Source: Prostheceraeus crozeri
Lineage: Eukaryota > Platyhelminthes > Polycladida > Euryleptidae
DNA: 64,000 bases
Assembly (NCBI GenBank): GCA_907163375.1
Contig: CAJQUW010007811.1
Span: 1 to 64,000, forward strand
Reading direction: 5' to 3'
The translations under genes were made by a program, and so were the position numbers. Position 1 is the first letter of the stretch. Each line of letters starts with the position of its first letter. This document shows positions 25,436 through 37,221 of the stretch, piece by piece. Under the pieces are notes generated by a model. The model made no database searches, was not told the DNA's origin, and was given only the letters and a program-made list of their open reading frames with translations.

Positions 25436-26229
25436 TTTTGTTCTGTCGTTTTACAGGTAAAGATTTACATACCACTTGGAGATGCCCGACTTTGTGACAC
25501 AAATTACATTTGTGATTACGGAAATGACAATCATTTCGATGACGACCCCGTTTACCACAAGAATGACAGGGATTTAATTTTGAATTATTAGTGAATTTCC
25601 GATTACTCGTATCGCTATCAACATTGCGTGAACGAGTTTTAGTAAACCGATTCTTGTTATATGCTTTCTTTCTTTCAGTTTTTACATGCAAGGAAGAAAT
25701 AGATTGCTGGTCTGTTGCTGCGTTAACTGATTCGAAAAGCAATGCTTCTTTAATTGCTAATTCCAAATTTAGATGATCTTTTGACAGTAGCTTGATCTTT
25801 CACTCCAAAAATAAATTGGGTAAGTATCAAATCGTCCGAAAATTTCCCGTAATCACATTTATTTGCTCGCAACTTCAGTTTCTCTACGAACTGTGGAATT
25901 GTATCTGCTTCTTTTTGAATCATGGTGTGCAATAAATGTCTCTCATAATGGAGAATTCGTTTGGGTTTTAAGTGTCCCATGATAAGTTCGCGAATTTCGT
26001 CGTAAGTAACTGAAGAATCCGATATGTCCTTTGATTGTAGTAATGTTTCGGCCAATGTGAATGCAACTTCTCCGCATGTAGCCAAAAAAATCTGTTTGGC
26101 TTTGTTTTTATTATCATTTGCTTCAAGATAAAAATTAAAGCGCTTGAAATATGTCTCGATTTCTGGATACGATTGAGGCATATCACCAATTCTGAATTCC
26201 AGAAATGATTTTTCGTTCGCAGTGGCCAT
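25436..26229 (-). pseudogene. gag: gypsy gag region with zinc knuckles
   Basis: The gag-like part begins near 26229 (MATANEKSFLEFRIG) and has the helical capsid-like segment typical of Ty3/gypsy gags. It ends in two CCHC-type knuckles, CHSCGKRGRHRNDC and CNLCHKVGHLQVVC, close to 25600-25500. It is part of the same broken element. Confidence 0.85.
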
Positions 26230-26283
26230 TGTATCTATCCTTTATGCATTGAATTGTATTTAATAATAGTTAATTTATTGTGA

Positions 26284-26300
26284 TCCCATCCTCGTTGCCA
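26284..26300 (-). other. Candidate primer-binding site of the gypsy element
   Basis: Directly inside the 5' LTR the minus strand reads TGGCAACGAGGATGGGA. It begins with TGG, as expected for pairing with a tRNA CCA end. I did not assign the tRNA. Confidence 0.6.
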
Positions 26301-26535
26301 TGATGGATTTTAGAACAGCTCGTAGTTGCTAAGACCGTATATTAGGTCTAGCTGATATGTCTGCCCTTGAGCAGTGAAACATAGGATAGTATTGAAATTC
26401 AAATACCAGAGCTTCTAGACATTGGAAGCCCATAGACATTAAGAGGAGATGAAGACCTAACATAATGTCACCAAAGATATCACAATACCCATGATACACA
26501 TAGAATAGTGAACATGCACATGACATTACATAACA
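26301..26535 (-). repeat. 5' LTR of the gypsy element
   Basis: 235 bp, TG...CA, followed by the duplicated GTTAT. It pairs with 20501-20735. Confidence 0.95.
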
Positions 26536-26689
26536 GTTATGATAACAGTGTTTTTTTTTAATTACCGGTATGGTAAATTTCGTAGCTAGAATTACTCAGC
26601 GATTTCCTTTAAGATGACATGTGCGTAGTGATTCACAATTTTCAAACCTTTCTAAAAAGCTACACTAATCATAGATAGCGCAGTGATGA

Positions 26690-27515
26690 CATCTGAACTG
26701 CCATTCACATCTCCGATGGTGCATATGGCTTTAATCCGTTAGAAAAGAAGTCTAACATGACAGGCATACCGAAGTCTTCGGCTCACCGAATCTTCCGACG
26801 GCAGTTGGCTTTGTTTCCATACAAACTCCGCCTGTTACAAGATCAGAAGCGCGAAGACCATTTAACTCGTCTTGAATTTTCAAGATGGTTTTTAAAGAAC
26901 TCTGACCCTTATGTCTTCTGGTCAGACGAGGCATATCTTCATCTTGATGGAGACATCAGCAGATACCACTGCCGCATCTGGACCTCATCTAAGCCCACTC
27001 ATTTCCTTACGAAACCGCTACATCCAAAAAATATCTGCGTTTGGCTTGGATTCACAAGTGAATTTAAAAAGTCACCTTTCTTTTTTGATGGCACAGTGAC
27101 ATCTGAGACATACTTGATTATGTTGCAGACTCATGTCATTCCATAGCTCGCCCAACGTCGCAAATTGTCTAAAACCATCTTTATGCACGATGGTGCGCCG
27201 GCCCATTATGCAAACATCGTGAGGTAGTTCCTTTATGACAAGTTGTCGGCACAGCGCGTCATTTCTCGCGGATGTAACATTGCATGGCCACCCCGCTCGC
27301 CTGATTTACATCCGTTTGATTTTCGGTTTGGGGAGCATTGAAAGTGAGAGTTTTTCCTCAAATCCACCAACAACAATGGACGATCTAAAGATCAGGATAA
27401 CGGAGGAGTGTAACCTGTTCATGGTTGAAAAGCTGCAAAGTGCGATTGCCAGTCTACTTACTCGTCTGCAAGTTCTTGAAAACGGTGGCGGACATATTGA
27501 ACATTGCATCTAACA
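26690..27515 (+). pseudogene. Mariner-type (DDE_3) transposase remnant
   Basis: Plus-strand frames show the helix-turn-helix end (MTGIPKSSAHRIFRR, 26757), the first catalytic Asp in YVFWSDEAYLHLDG, VWLGFTSEFKKSPFFFDGTV, the second Asp in TIFMHDGAPAHYAN, and WPPRSPDLHPFDF with the third Asp. The C-terminal helices follow in another frame (TMDDLKIRITEECNLF... ending NGGGHIEH). Stops after THVIP and after ANIVR and a frameshift near 27330 make it dead. The spacing from the second to the third Asp is 42 residues by my count, longer than the 34 of classic mariner. Confidence 0.85.
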
Positions 27516-27772
27516 ACGAAAATCGCTGTAATAGATCTCTTTGGAATAATTTTCTACTTTTAATTTTTAACAAGGTATTGAAAAGTTATCGATTACTTCT
27601 ATTACTGTTTTTCTTATTTGTAGAAATAAGCGAATGTTGATGAAGATACGAATGGTTTGAAAAATAATTTCATATCATATATATCATTACCTGCTCTTAA
27701 AATGTACATTTACATCATACATCATGCTGCTCATATCATTTTAAAAACCTGTACGACTTATGGGACAATCTG

Positions 27773-30700
27773 TATATGCTAGCTGGGTGTGTCGCTTCGT
27801 ATTGTCTTGATGCGAAGCCTCAAATCCGCTGAACGGAGCAGGGCAAAAACAACAACATCAACAATCGTAAACACCTTAAGTATTCCAATTTATCATCCTT
27901 TTTGTATCAGTTTGCGCAGAAACAATGGACGCATGGTGACCGTCTGTCATAAAACATGTGTCTGATGCTTCTAGAAAGTCTGATATACTACTGGATAATC
28001 AAGGTCTCGATCTTTCTTGATTCAAAGGATAGCGATGGCGGTGCAAATTGACTCAAGGCAAAATTATATGAAAAAAGTTACAAAAATAAAATTAATCAGT
28101 TGATGAAAATGATATATTTTGTGATCGTTAGCAAGAACGAAGAATGAACCCTACTATCATTGTAAAATCATTCAGATCTCATACATAGTTGACGGTTACA
28201 AGCCACTGAATAAGGGCCCGATCACCTGTGCCTTTTACAAAAAATAGTTAAGCAGCTACATGTGTGATAGGCCTAATTAAGTTTAATAAAAAAACTTTTA
28301 TAGCTTTGATTACTTTCAAAAACAATAGGCTTAGTACCGGTAATATGTCATCAAATTTTTAATAGGCTATCGATTAGTAATTCTTTGTATTTTGTTAAGA
28401 AACACGTGTGTATATCACGGTTAAACATATGCATCCAAGTATTTAATAGCCATGCCTAACTTTTTTGCGCATATGGTGTAAACTAGCAAAATTTACTTGA
28501 TTAGTTACTAGAATGGTATTTATTGATATATTTCCCGTGTTTCTGGTATTGTCGTGACCGCAACAGACAACAAAATCTTCACCGCTGAAAGAAGCTCCAG
28601 AGGGTTCCATAAACTAGCGACCCAGACATTTGGCAGTAGTAGTATATACACAAGCCACTGGTTTGGTTGCCTTCTTGTCATGATTTACTGTAAAGCTTCG
28701 AACTGATCACTTAGCTTAGTCATTGACTTTTATTCGAAATACCAACGAAAACTCTAATACACTTTTTTGCCACTGGTAGCGTTGGTAGAATTTTGTTGGC
28801 ATGATATCGGACTGACATCCTTCTTCAACTTGGTGAGGATGTAGATAAGTAATCAAGTGCTAAATTGAGCGATTCTCACTCAGACGTTTACTGCTCAAAA
28901 AGCTTTGAGTTTGTAAAGTATCTTGCAACTCACGAAATTGATAACGTGAAGATAAAAGATAATTTATGCATGACTTTTTTTAGCACGACTGGCAACTTTA
29001 ATTGCATATCACTAGAGCTGCATAATTTGCTGTATTGCGAGTCTGTTACGAAATTGCATGCAAGCACGTTAAGAAACACAAAAAATGATTTTTTGCAGAC
29101 CTCTGTCGATAGATGAGTTTATACTTGTATGCACTAATTATAGTCAATCCAATTATAGTCACGACTTCGATGTGAATAACCACAAACTGTTTTTATAAGA
29201 TGAAATGTAACTCATTTGCAAAGCCTCATAATTAGCGACGCATCAACGACACAATACCATCGCCTCATAGACATCATTAGCACTGTCACATGGAAACGAA
29301 ACAAATTTATAAAGTCATGAATATTTCATCTAGACGTTGTGCAAACGTGTATGTTTACTAGATTTTATCAATTCAGATTCCAAGAAATTTAATAGAATTA
29401 GTGAGCTTATTAATGGTCATATTAATAGCCATTGAAATCGAGAAATTATACACACTGGACTTAGTGTTAAACTATCACAAAAATGTATTCCCGGGCTATT
29501 CGAGGGCTAATTGACTACTTCGCTAAAATATAAGGGCGATTCCCGGCCCCCAACAAAATTCCCGGGCTCGCCACTCTCGTAAAATACACCCTTGCTTCAA
29601 GTTTTATTTACAAGCATTATTATTCAATTTCTGATCAATGTTTCAAGATTTTTTTAAAAGAAACACGATTTGATCTGATGAAATCCTCGCTAGAAACAGA
29701 GACCATTAAAAATCCGCAGCGATAAAATCTTCCGCAATCAGCAGCTATGCATTCAATCGAATCGAGGCACCACCTCTTTATGGAGTCATGGACACGGAAC
29801 ATCAAGTATCCAAAGGAAGCTTTAACTCCTTCCGCGCTTTTTTTACATTTCGTTTGTGCAAGTTCGTGCTCATTTAATTTTTGCTCTTCTGACTACGTAT
29901 ACAATCTATTTCAAATACAAGCACTAATCGTAAATATGCGACAAGATAACCACATATTTCTGGAGAGGAAATAATGAGAAGGCTTCGAAAAACATAATAC
30001 AGTAGTACAATATGTCTATAGGTCATTAGAGGTCAAAAGGTCAAATATAATGAAAATATTGTCTTGATTTTTATATTCTTTTGCAATATTTTTTTTTATT
30101 AACTCATCACAATTCAACTAAACCTGTAAGGAAATATGTTAGAAAACATCGCTCAACTCAAGAAAGAATGATCAGTTTACTGAAAAATTTAGTTGTAGTG
30201 TCTTTCAATATGGTATTTGTTAAAACAATCAGGAACATGCAAAACTGGCTGATCACTACATGTGCCGCAATAAAACAGCACCAGCTTCACGATCACTACA
30301 GGTGCTGTCATGAAGACGCTCCATTTTATGATATTTGCCATTTAGACGTTCCTCAGGAGGTCCTGAGCTCGACTTGCCCGTCTTCCTTAATTGAAGAGGT
30401 TCTTGATCCTCAGTCGGAACAAGACACTGGATCAGTTCTCTGATAAGTGTCATGCGGAGACATTCAATACATGAGCTGTTCCGGTAAATGTATGGCAAAT
30501 ATCATATTGAAAGGAACGTCTTTATTGAATAACATCATTTCACATTATTTTATCATGATTTAGTAAGTAGAGAGTACATTCGTGTAGCTAGAACTAGTTC
30601 AAAAATGTGACAGGCAACGGTAAAAAAAAGTTGGGCAACTAGTGAAAGAGTTAAAGCGATGCGTCCTATACTTGAATCACACACGATTTTGGACTGCCTT

Positions 30701-31398
30701 CACTGATTAACTGCTTCCTGTCTCTAGATAATTTTCTCTTCTAATGTTTTGTGTAGTAGCGTTGCATATCGTGCAGTATCGTCACATTCTTACTCAATAG
30801 AAAGTCAATGAATCCGTTCCTTTTTTAGTGTTATTAATATAAACATATAAGTATCAAAAAATTATTCAGTCAGCTGAGGCGAATTTTTGTAACCATAGAT
30901 ATAGGTGCATGAAATTCAGCAAATTTTGAAATTGAAAAATATGTTTTTTTATACAAAATTATCAATAAAATAAATCCTAGCCGACAAAATAGTTCAGTTA
31001 AAAAGAATTCAAAATAGAAGCTATCTACTAGACCTACTTAAATAATAACTGTGTACAGCGATTTTTTTAAGTTCCTAATGTGAAGAAAATATATTATACT
31101 CATTAAATACATAAGCGGTTTTACAAAAATCGATATAGTGAGAAAAATAGTCGAGCAATTAAGCTCATATTTTGACTAGATACCAATGAAATGATAATGA
31201 ATAGATTCCCATCATGTTTACCCTGAGCGCATTTTTGCAACCTTTTTTCAGGTTCTACTTCTTGTAAGTAATAGCAATTAAGTAGCATGAAAATTAAGGA
31301 AAGTGAGAAAATTTCAAAAACAAGTCGATGAATTTTCTGTAAGTTTCAGAACTGTGGGATTTTATTAGGTTACATGAATAATATTCACCTAAACTCAC
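27773..31398. other. Kinesin intron, nothing recognised
   Basis: This is AT-rich sequence with no exon or complete transposon that I can support. Around 29440-29580 there are several CCCGGGC words and a CACACTGGACT word also seen near 18825, hinting at a decayed shared repeat. At 30327-30350 and 30492-30520 the words GATATTTGCC and GGCAAATATC form a short inverted repeat. A 120-codon plus frame at 30081-30443 has no recognisable relatives. Confidence 0.5.
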
Positions 31399-31540
31399 TC
31401 TTCGAGCATGTGCCAGTTGTTCGGCAATCCCTTTGCGATCTTCAAGAAGACTTTCCAGCTGAGCTTTGGCCTCAGATATACTGACTGATTTATCAATTTC
31501 TCCTGACAGCCAGTTCTGTATTCTGATGTTGACAGACGAT
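31399..31540 (-). CDS. KIF4: KIF4-type chromokinesin, coiled-coil exon
   Basis: An internal exon of 142 bp with acceptor AAATCAG and donor GTGAGT. The peptide (SSVNIRIQNWLSGEID, then SEAKAQLESLLEDRK) matches the KIF4 stalk segment VKNWLGNEIE...EEAKRHLNDLLEDRK closely. The exon begins with one base completing the codon left open by the exon at 31610-31791 and ends in phase 0 after AHARR. Only 69 bp of intron separate it from its upstream neighbour. Confidence 0.92.
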
Positions 31541-31609
31541 CTGATTTGAAACAAAGAGACATAATGGTTCAATAACGCAAGAGCAAGACAAGACGGATTT
31601 ATAACCTAC

Positions 31610-31791
31610 TTATCATTTCCCTCCACACGACGAATGCGTTGATTGACAGATTCTCGTTGACGCAGCAACGTTTCCTTCAAGCGACGCTCAGCCGCTGCAG
31701 CGGCCTCCATTTTCCTTTTGAGGACAGCAGTGCGTCTTTGATGTGCTGCATTCATCTTGGCTAATTCACTTTGCATTTTTCTGTCTTTCTC
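31610..31791 (-). CDS. KIF4: KIF4-type chromokinesin, coiled-coil exon
   Basis: An internal exon of 182 bp. The peptide starts EKDRKMQSELAKMNAAHQRR and continues TAVLKRKMEAAAAAERRLKE, the counterpart of the KIF4 stretch ERDRKRQYELLKLE...VLRRKTEEAAAANKRLKD. This is the most conserved part of the stalk and the firmest basis for the KIF4 call. It starts in phase 0 after the exon ending at 39503 and leaves two bases that pair with the first base of 31540. The donor is GTAGGT. Confidence 0.95.
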
Positions 31792-32342
31792 CTTCAAGGG
31801 AAATTAGTTTTTTAGCTAGTGCAATAAAGGAAGTGCATGGTTAAGGTAGCACCGGATGCAAGAACATGTCAAATTCAAAAATGATGACCAAAAACAGGAA
31901 GCTAGTTTATGTAGGTGAAGTGAAAATACTCGTTCACTACATAACAATGCTTTGGTGACCAAAGATAAAACTTGAACATGATTCTTTTTTAAAAAAATGG
32001 CCAATACTTCGTGCCACTGACACTACTATAGGCCGAATTTTGCACAACAACATCTGATGATCCACATTAAATATGAAAGCAATCTAACAGAGTTCAAATA
32101 GATTATTAAACGGTTGGGAGCTCGTATTTATTAATGACAGATGCACGAGATTTGATCAATCGATCTTCGGTCAGTGTGCAGTACACTGCACTGAGACATT
32201 TGTCCATAATTTCGATGTCGAAGTGAGAGATGGATCTGTCAATGAACTGATGTTCCTTAGTACCGGGTCCGTTAAGGGCATTTCTTGCGTTCTTATTGAT
32301 CAAATCTCTTTAAGTAGAACTCAGTAAAACTTCATCAAAAAC
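31792..32342. other. Kinesin intron, nothing recognised
   Basis: Plain AT-rich intron sequence between an exon and the second CAGGGCTG element. Short frames here show no family resemblance. Confidence 0.5.
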
Positions 32343-32849
32343 ATTCATCAGGGCTGCCACTCTTATCAAAAATAAAAAACCGGAAAGTCAAATCGGAATG
32401 GGCCCCCTAAATTACGTATTCGTGGGCCCCTCAAAGTAAGAAACTTACGATCATTCGATATAACACAACCCGGTAAGTTTTGAAAGCGTTCAAGCAGTAG
32501 TTGGGTCTGTTCTAATAAAGATGCTTCTGAATCCTCACAGTTAACAAGTAAATGTATAAAATTATTACTGATACTTATTCAATCATCAGTTTCAACAAGG
32601 TGCACTAGAATATATGACTCGAACAGCAACTATTTTCGGGAGAATCATTCTCAAAGGTTAGACAGAGTGTACTACAAAGACCCCTCTACCTGCCCCCAAT
32701 GCAAAATCAGCACTAAGTTATTGAACGATTGACGATTTCAGCTGGATATAAAGACTGCATATTATCGAGCAATCTACATGTAGGCTAATGGATTTTACTT
32801 AACTGTTTCAAAGACAACTTTCTTCATTTCGTTCAAAAATTTTACATTC

Positions 32850-33480
32850 AAATTTATAATGCACAATTCTCGTGCAGCTTTGTCATTTTCTATTAATCGT
32901 GCCATGACGTCACACGGTGCAAGATCCCGTCTTTACTGTGAACAATTTTCATGAAACCACTAGGAAATTGCTGTTCAGCTGTTTGACGTTTGAAAGACTG
33001 CCTCAGCAGAGCGGTCTGGTCACAGCAAATATACAAAATCCATGGTAGGCGCGGTCTAAATGCATTTCTGTAAGCCATTTTTTTGGGAGAGCCATTATTC
33101 TTTCGAGAAATCGAGAATGTGTGGTAAAATCTTGCTTTCTGTGCTGTATGAAATATACCGAATGTCATGAAGGGTAGGAATATATTCATTCATGCAGGAT
33201 GGAATGCCAGCGCACTATTACAGACCCATCGTAAATTATTTCAACAGCAATTTTCCTAAATCTTGGATTGACCGTCATGGGAGCCTTTGGAATGGCTTCC
33301 GATTCCACCAGATTCAATGCCCTGTGACTTTTTTCTTTTGGGCACGTTTAAGAAATGGTGCATTAGAGTCATCCTATGCATTTGGATGAACTGGAAACAA
33401 AGCTTTGCACCGTTTTCTGAAGATCGACGAGCGATTGTGTAAAGATTTGCTCTTGCGCAGTTGACTGAAGAATTAGATTG
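32850..33480 (+). pseudogene. Mariner-type transposase remnant inside hAT-like copy 2
   Basis: On the plus strand MQDGMPAHYYRPIVNYFNSN (from 33192) and FPKSWIDRHGS match the second-Asp region of mariner-type transposases (usually QQDGAPPHY...WIGRRG). In another frame PPDSMPCDFF follows, carrying the third Asp, and then LDELETKLCTVF, the C-terminal helix, which is shared with copy 1 near 4770. Several frameshifts and stops are present. Confidence 0.7.
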
Positions 33481-34789
33481 CGTTCAGGCAAATGATGACC
33501 AAGTAGAAAATAAATGTTATAGTATTAGCAACTGTTTTCCTTTGAATCATAATTAACTTGCAGAAATTAATCATTGAGCCGCTAATTGCTATTGCATCAA
33601 CAACCTTGAAATGATCACTGAGAATCCGCCACGCTACAGAAGCAAAATAATTTTGAATCAATGTCACACTGTATAATTATATTGACGACTAAAAACTATC
33701 GCATCTTCTCAGTATGAGTAAACGGAGTCCTATATTGTGCACAAATATTACACATTACAGAAGACATGCAACTTAATATACTATTTAATCTGAAATGAAA
33801 TGAGAGCAACATTTGATACAATCCATTACGGGAAATACTAACGTTTCTGGATTTTTAGCCATCATCAGTACAGTATACCTATAAAGTCAGTAACTCACAT
33901 GCAAACAAATCATCATCCGAAATACAGATATCTGCAATTTATGAAATACATGCAGTTAAAATCTTATTCTGTAGAGCTCGTTTCCAAAATTTGAAATTTG
34001 CAAACACCAATGCAAATTGCCAATTCGTGTTTGCACTTGATGCACGAAGGCGAGCTGCCGGATTTCCAAGCACATCCACCTACCGATGGTCTGTGGAGTG
34101 AGTTGCTGATTTACTGCACTGATGGCGGCTGAAAAGCCAAAAACGCTTGAAGCTCAGCCTGAAGAAGCTTCATCACTACTTGTGACTCCGGCAATGATTC
34201 AAATCAAACCTTGCTCTCATCTCTTGTATTGTACTTCAAACATATGTAATAAAAAACAATTACATCTAAGAACAACTTCTGACTTTCAAACAAGATCATG
34301 ACAGCTATTCGATAAAGGTTGAGTCGCCATGGCATAAGTAAACGCGAAATCAACACGAAAAGAAATCCTTGTCACTTCTGCGGTTGTTTGCGAGATTTCA
34401 ATTTTCGCTGGTGTCTTCACTAAAATTTAGCCGCATTTGCAGCAAGTGATCGTACAAAATATTCTTTCGTCACTCCCTTGTGTTCCCGAAACTTTTTAGT
34501 AAATTTTTCTTTCGTATTGTTCTGACAGACGCTTCTTGAAAGATACGTTTTGGAGACTATCAAAGCAATCAGAAATCAATTCATAATAGACTCCATAACT
34601 ATGTATTACAACCTATTCGTCAAGCATTCCCAGCTAAATTTGTTTCTGATTTTAAAATCTTGATTACTTCCGTTTCGTCCAGTTTCTTGGGATTGACGAA
34701 AGGATCGCTGACATCCTTGTAGAAGAATCTTCTGCACAAGAGTCAAGCGGATTTTTAGAAAGCATCTGCTTTAAATTTGATCACCCTTA

Positions 34790-35690
34790 AAAATTGCAAG
34801 GTCCCCTAGCAATCTGCAAAGCCCCGCTCACAATTCTAAAGAGCCCTACATCATCTAAAAAGGCCCCACATGCTCTTACCTTTAAGGGTGCCGGTCTCAA
34901 TCCTATAGGCCCTTTACAATCTCAAGAGGTCTATTCATATCTAAAAAGAGCTCTTTAAAAACTAAAACAGTTGCCGTTCACAATCTCAAAGGGCTGCTTC
35001 ACAAAATCATATGGGTCCCTTCAAAATCTAAATATGGCCCCTTCACGATCTTAAAGGACCCCGTTCACATTCTGAATAGGACCTGTTCACAATCTCAAAA
35101 GAAACCCCTCACGATCACAAAGCGGGCCCCTTCAGTCTCAAAAGGGCCACTTCGCATCTTCAAAAGGGCCCCGTCACGATCTCAAAAGGGCCCCTTCGCA
35201 GTCTCAAAAGGGCCCCCGCACGATCTTAAAGTCCCACTGCACAATCTCAAAAGGGCCCCTCGCGATCGTAAAGGGGCCCCCATCACGATCTTGAAGTGCC
35301 ACTGCACAGTCTCAAAAGAGACCCTTCACGATCCTAAAGAGGCCCCTTCGCAGTATCATAAGGGCCCCTCACGATCTTAAAGGGGCTTGTTCACAATCTC
35401 AAAAGGGTCCGGTCACTATCCTAAAGAGGCCCCTTCACGTCCTTAGAGGGGGCCCTTCGCAGTCTCAAAAGGGACCCCTCGCGATCTTTAAGGGGCCACT
35501 TCGCAGTCTCAAAAGGGTGCTCTCACGTTCTTAAAGGGGCCCTTTCACAATCTCAAAAGGGCCCGCTCGCGATCTTAAAGTGCCACTGCACAATCTCAAA
35601 AGGGCCCCTTGCGATCTCAAAAGGCCCTTTCACAATCTTACAGGGCGCACTCGCAATCTCAAAAGGCCCCTTCAAAATCTAAAATAGTTC
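34790..35690. repeat. GGGCCC-type minisatellite inside hAT-like copy 2
   Basis: The same kind of array as at 5530-6300, with units such as TCAAAAGGGCCCCTTCGCAG and ACGATCTTAAAGGGGCC. It is longer here, so copy number differs between the two element copies. Confidence 0.9.
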
Positions 35691-36149
35691 AAAACCCAAA
35701 TTATTTGTTCCTTGGCCTAACATTTTCTCACTACTTAGTTTATTCTAAAAAAACCCGGAAATCCGGGTAAAACCGGAAGAGTGCCAGCCCTGATTCATGA
35801 ACATCACTTTGAATCTTCAATTGAATTTTTTACCCTATGGAACCTGACGTTTTTAGGGATCGAAGCCTCGTTGGGAGAGAATGACAAATGATTCGAAGGT
35901 TCGTTGGGAGAAAATGACGAGTGTGAATTGTCAACTGAATGTACATTGAAAAGCAAAAACATAGACATGAATTGAAACAAATTTTTGCTGGAACAAAAAT
36001 GTTTGTTTATCTAGTATACGTGCATTAAGTTATTACGCACATCTATGCTATTTGCGATAACTTAACCAACAATATTTCAACTAAACCTAGATGGATATAC
36101 TTCTAAAATAATGAAATTCTGATTAAAATAACTACGAGCCAAACTACGA

Positions 36150-37020
36150 ATGTGGTAGTGTCACGTAGTTTCCTCCGCAGTTGATGATATTTCTGCACTG
36201 AGTCGCAAGACGGTCTATCTTCACGTCGAAATCTTCTTTCATCGATGCTGTTCAGACACGAATAACTTCATTCTCCACTTCAACAGCTGATGTGAAAGCA
36301 AGTAAGTCCTAATTCCCTCAGTAGTTCCTCGTTCACCCAACGATCCAGAAGGTTGCAGAAGGTGAACTGGCGAAGCACTGGTGAAGTGAGTACAGATTCC
36401 AGCAGGTGAGTACTGAGATTAGCGCATAATCGTAACTTGTCGTCGATGGAAGAAAGGAAACTTCAGTCTTCGTATGAGGCGAGAATCGTCATGCTGCCAG
36501 TGAATGGTCTTCAATGAGACTGGTTGAGAACACAAGCGTCTCCATTTGTTTCCGATAGATCGCACTAACTTCATGTAGGTATGTATCACCATTGATAGTT
36601 TCCCTTTCGGTAGAGCTTTCACATTCAAGCGCTTGTTGGCAGCAAGATCAATCATTGCCAAAGTCTTCTTTGGCGTGAGATGAGAGGCCGTTACCTGAGG
36701 TCGTGCAGAATGGCGAGTCTCCCAAACTCTGGCCGTTGGTCGAGTGTGTTGATGTTCAAAACGCATCCATGTTTCCTCCACGGCGTAGAAGTTGTAAGAT
36801 CTTCACCAAAATCCGTTAAAGTACAAAGAAGACCAGTTTTACAATCAACTCGGGCTCTCTTCTGTTGATCATTCAGTGTGATGGGGACATGACGCGACGT
36901 TATGACATGACGTGTATTTCAAGCTTCTCACTCAGCATACGCCAGATAGTTCTTCCTCGATGTCTCTTGTAGTCAAATGGTCCTTTTCGATAATCTGACA
37001 AACGACCGAAATTATGTTAT
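36150..37020 (-). pseudogene. Mariner-like transposase remnant
   Basis: Minus-strand pieces read RHVPITLNDQQKRARVDC (about 36890), WRKHGC in place of the DETW box region, then METWMRFEHQHTRP, LPKGKLSMVIHTYMKLVRSI, and IHWQHDDSR with the second Asp. The C-terminus, DFDVKIDRLATQCRNIINCG (about 36230-36170), is in a further frame. This is a typical mariner-family order. The frame changes several times, so it is dead. I did not find its terminal repeats. Confidence 0.8.
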
Positions 37021-37221
37021 TTAGTTATTCATTTCATCCAATATCAGTTTGCTACTGCATTGCTCTGTTATCTTTTTATATGGTAGTTCTTTTTGTGTAA
37101 CTTTAATTTCGTGTAACTTGGAAATATGTAATTCTCTATGCGTGTTTGATTGAATACCAGATCATGTTGAATTTTACTTGATTCTTGATGCACTTTTTCT
37201 GTCTTTCTGATTTGATCTTTC

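Larger units (their letters stand above)
20501..26535 (-). mobile_element. Ty3/gypsy LTR retrotransposon, young but broken
   Basis: This is a fossil LTR element on the minus strand, 6.0 kb long. Its two 235-bp LTRs start TG and end CA, and a 5-bp duplication GTTAT lies on both sides (20496-20500; 26536-26540). Part order is gag with two zinc knuckles, protease, reverse transcriptase, RNase H, integrase, which is the Ty3/gypsy order. There is no envelope and I saw no chromodomain. It resembles the Mag-like group common in invertebrates. The LTRs differ at about one position, so insertion was recent. It is not whole: there are about two or three breaks, one of them a large internal duplication in pol. 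Confidence 0.95.
19700..27772 (+). mobile_element. Mariner-like element split by a MITE and an LTR element
   Basis: The right end near 27640-27772 (ending ACTTATGGGACAATCTGTAT), when reversed, matches 20349-20470 to the left of the LTR element. Shared words are CAGGTTTTTAA, ATATGATGTAAATGTACAT and ATTCGTATCTTCAT. The left end continues, poorly preserved, across the 604-bp MITE to about 19700. The parts are roughly 19700-19736, 20349-20500 and 26541-27772, about 1.4 kb in all, a usual mariner size. The transposase lies in the right part. The exact outer ends are uncertain. Confidence 0.65.
32349..35792. mobile_element. CAGGGCTG-ended hAT-like element, copy 2 (6-bp TSD)
   Basis: The left end is CAGGGCTGCCACTCTT and the right end AAGAGTGCCAGCCCTG. 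ATTCAT directly flanks both (32343-32348; 35793-35798). It is longer than copy 1 because it keeps interior blocks at about 32770-33380 and 33570-34235. Those blocks include pieces of a mariner-type transposase, so a mariner insertion was probably carried in the common ancestor and partly lost from copy 1. No hAT transposase was seen, so both copies appear non-autonomous. Confidence 0.88.

Noticed and set aside
30081-30443. 120-codon plus-strand frame
   Set aside because: No motif, and it is partly covered by a frame on the other strand and a short inverted repeat.
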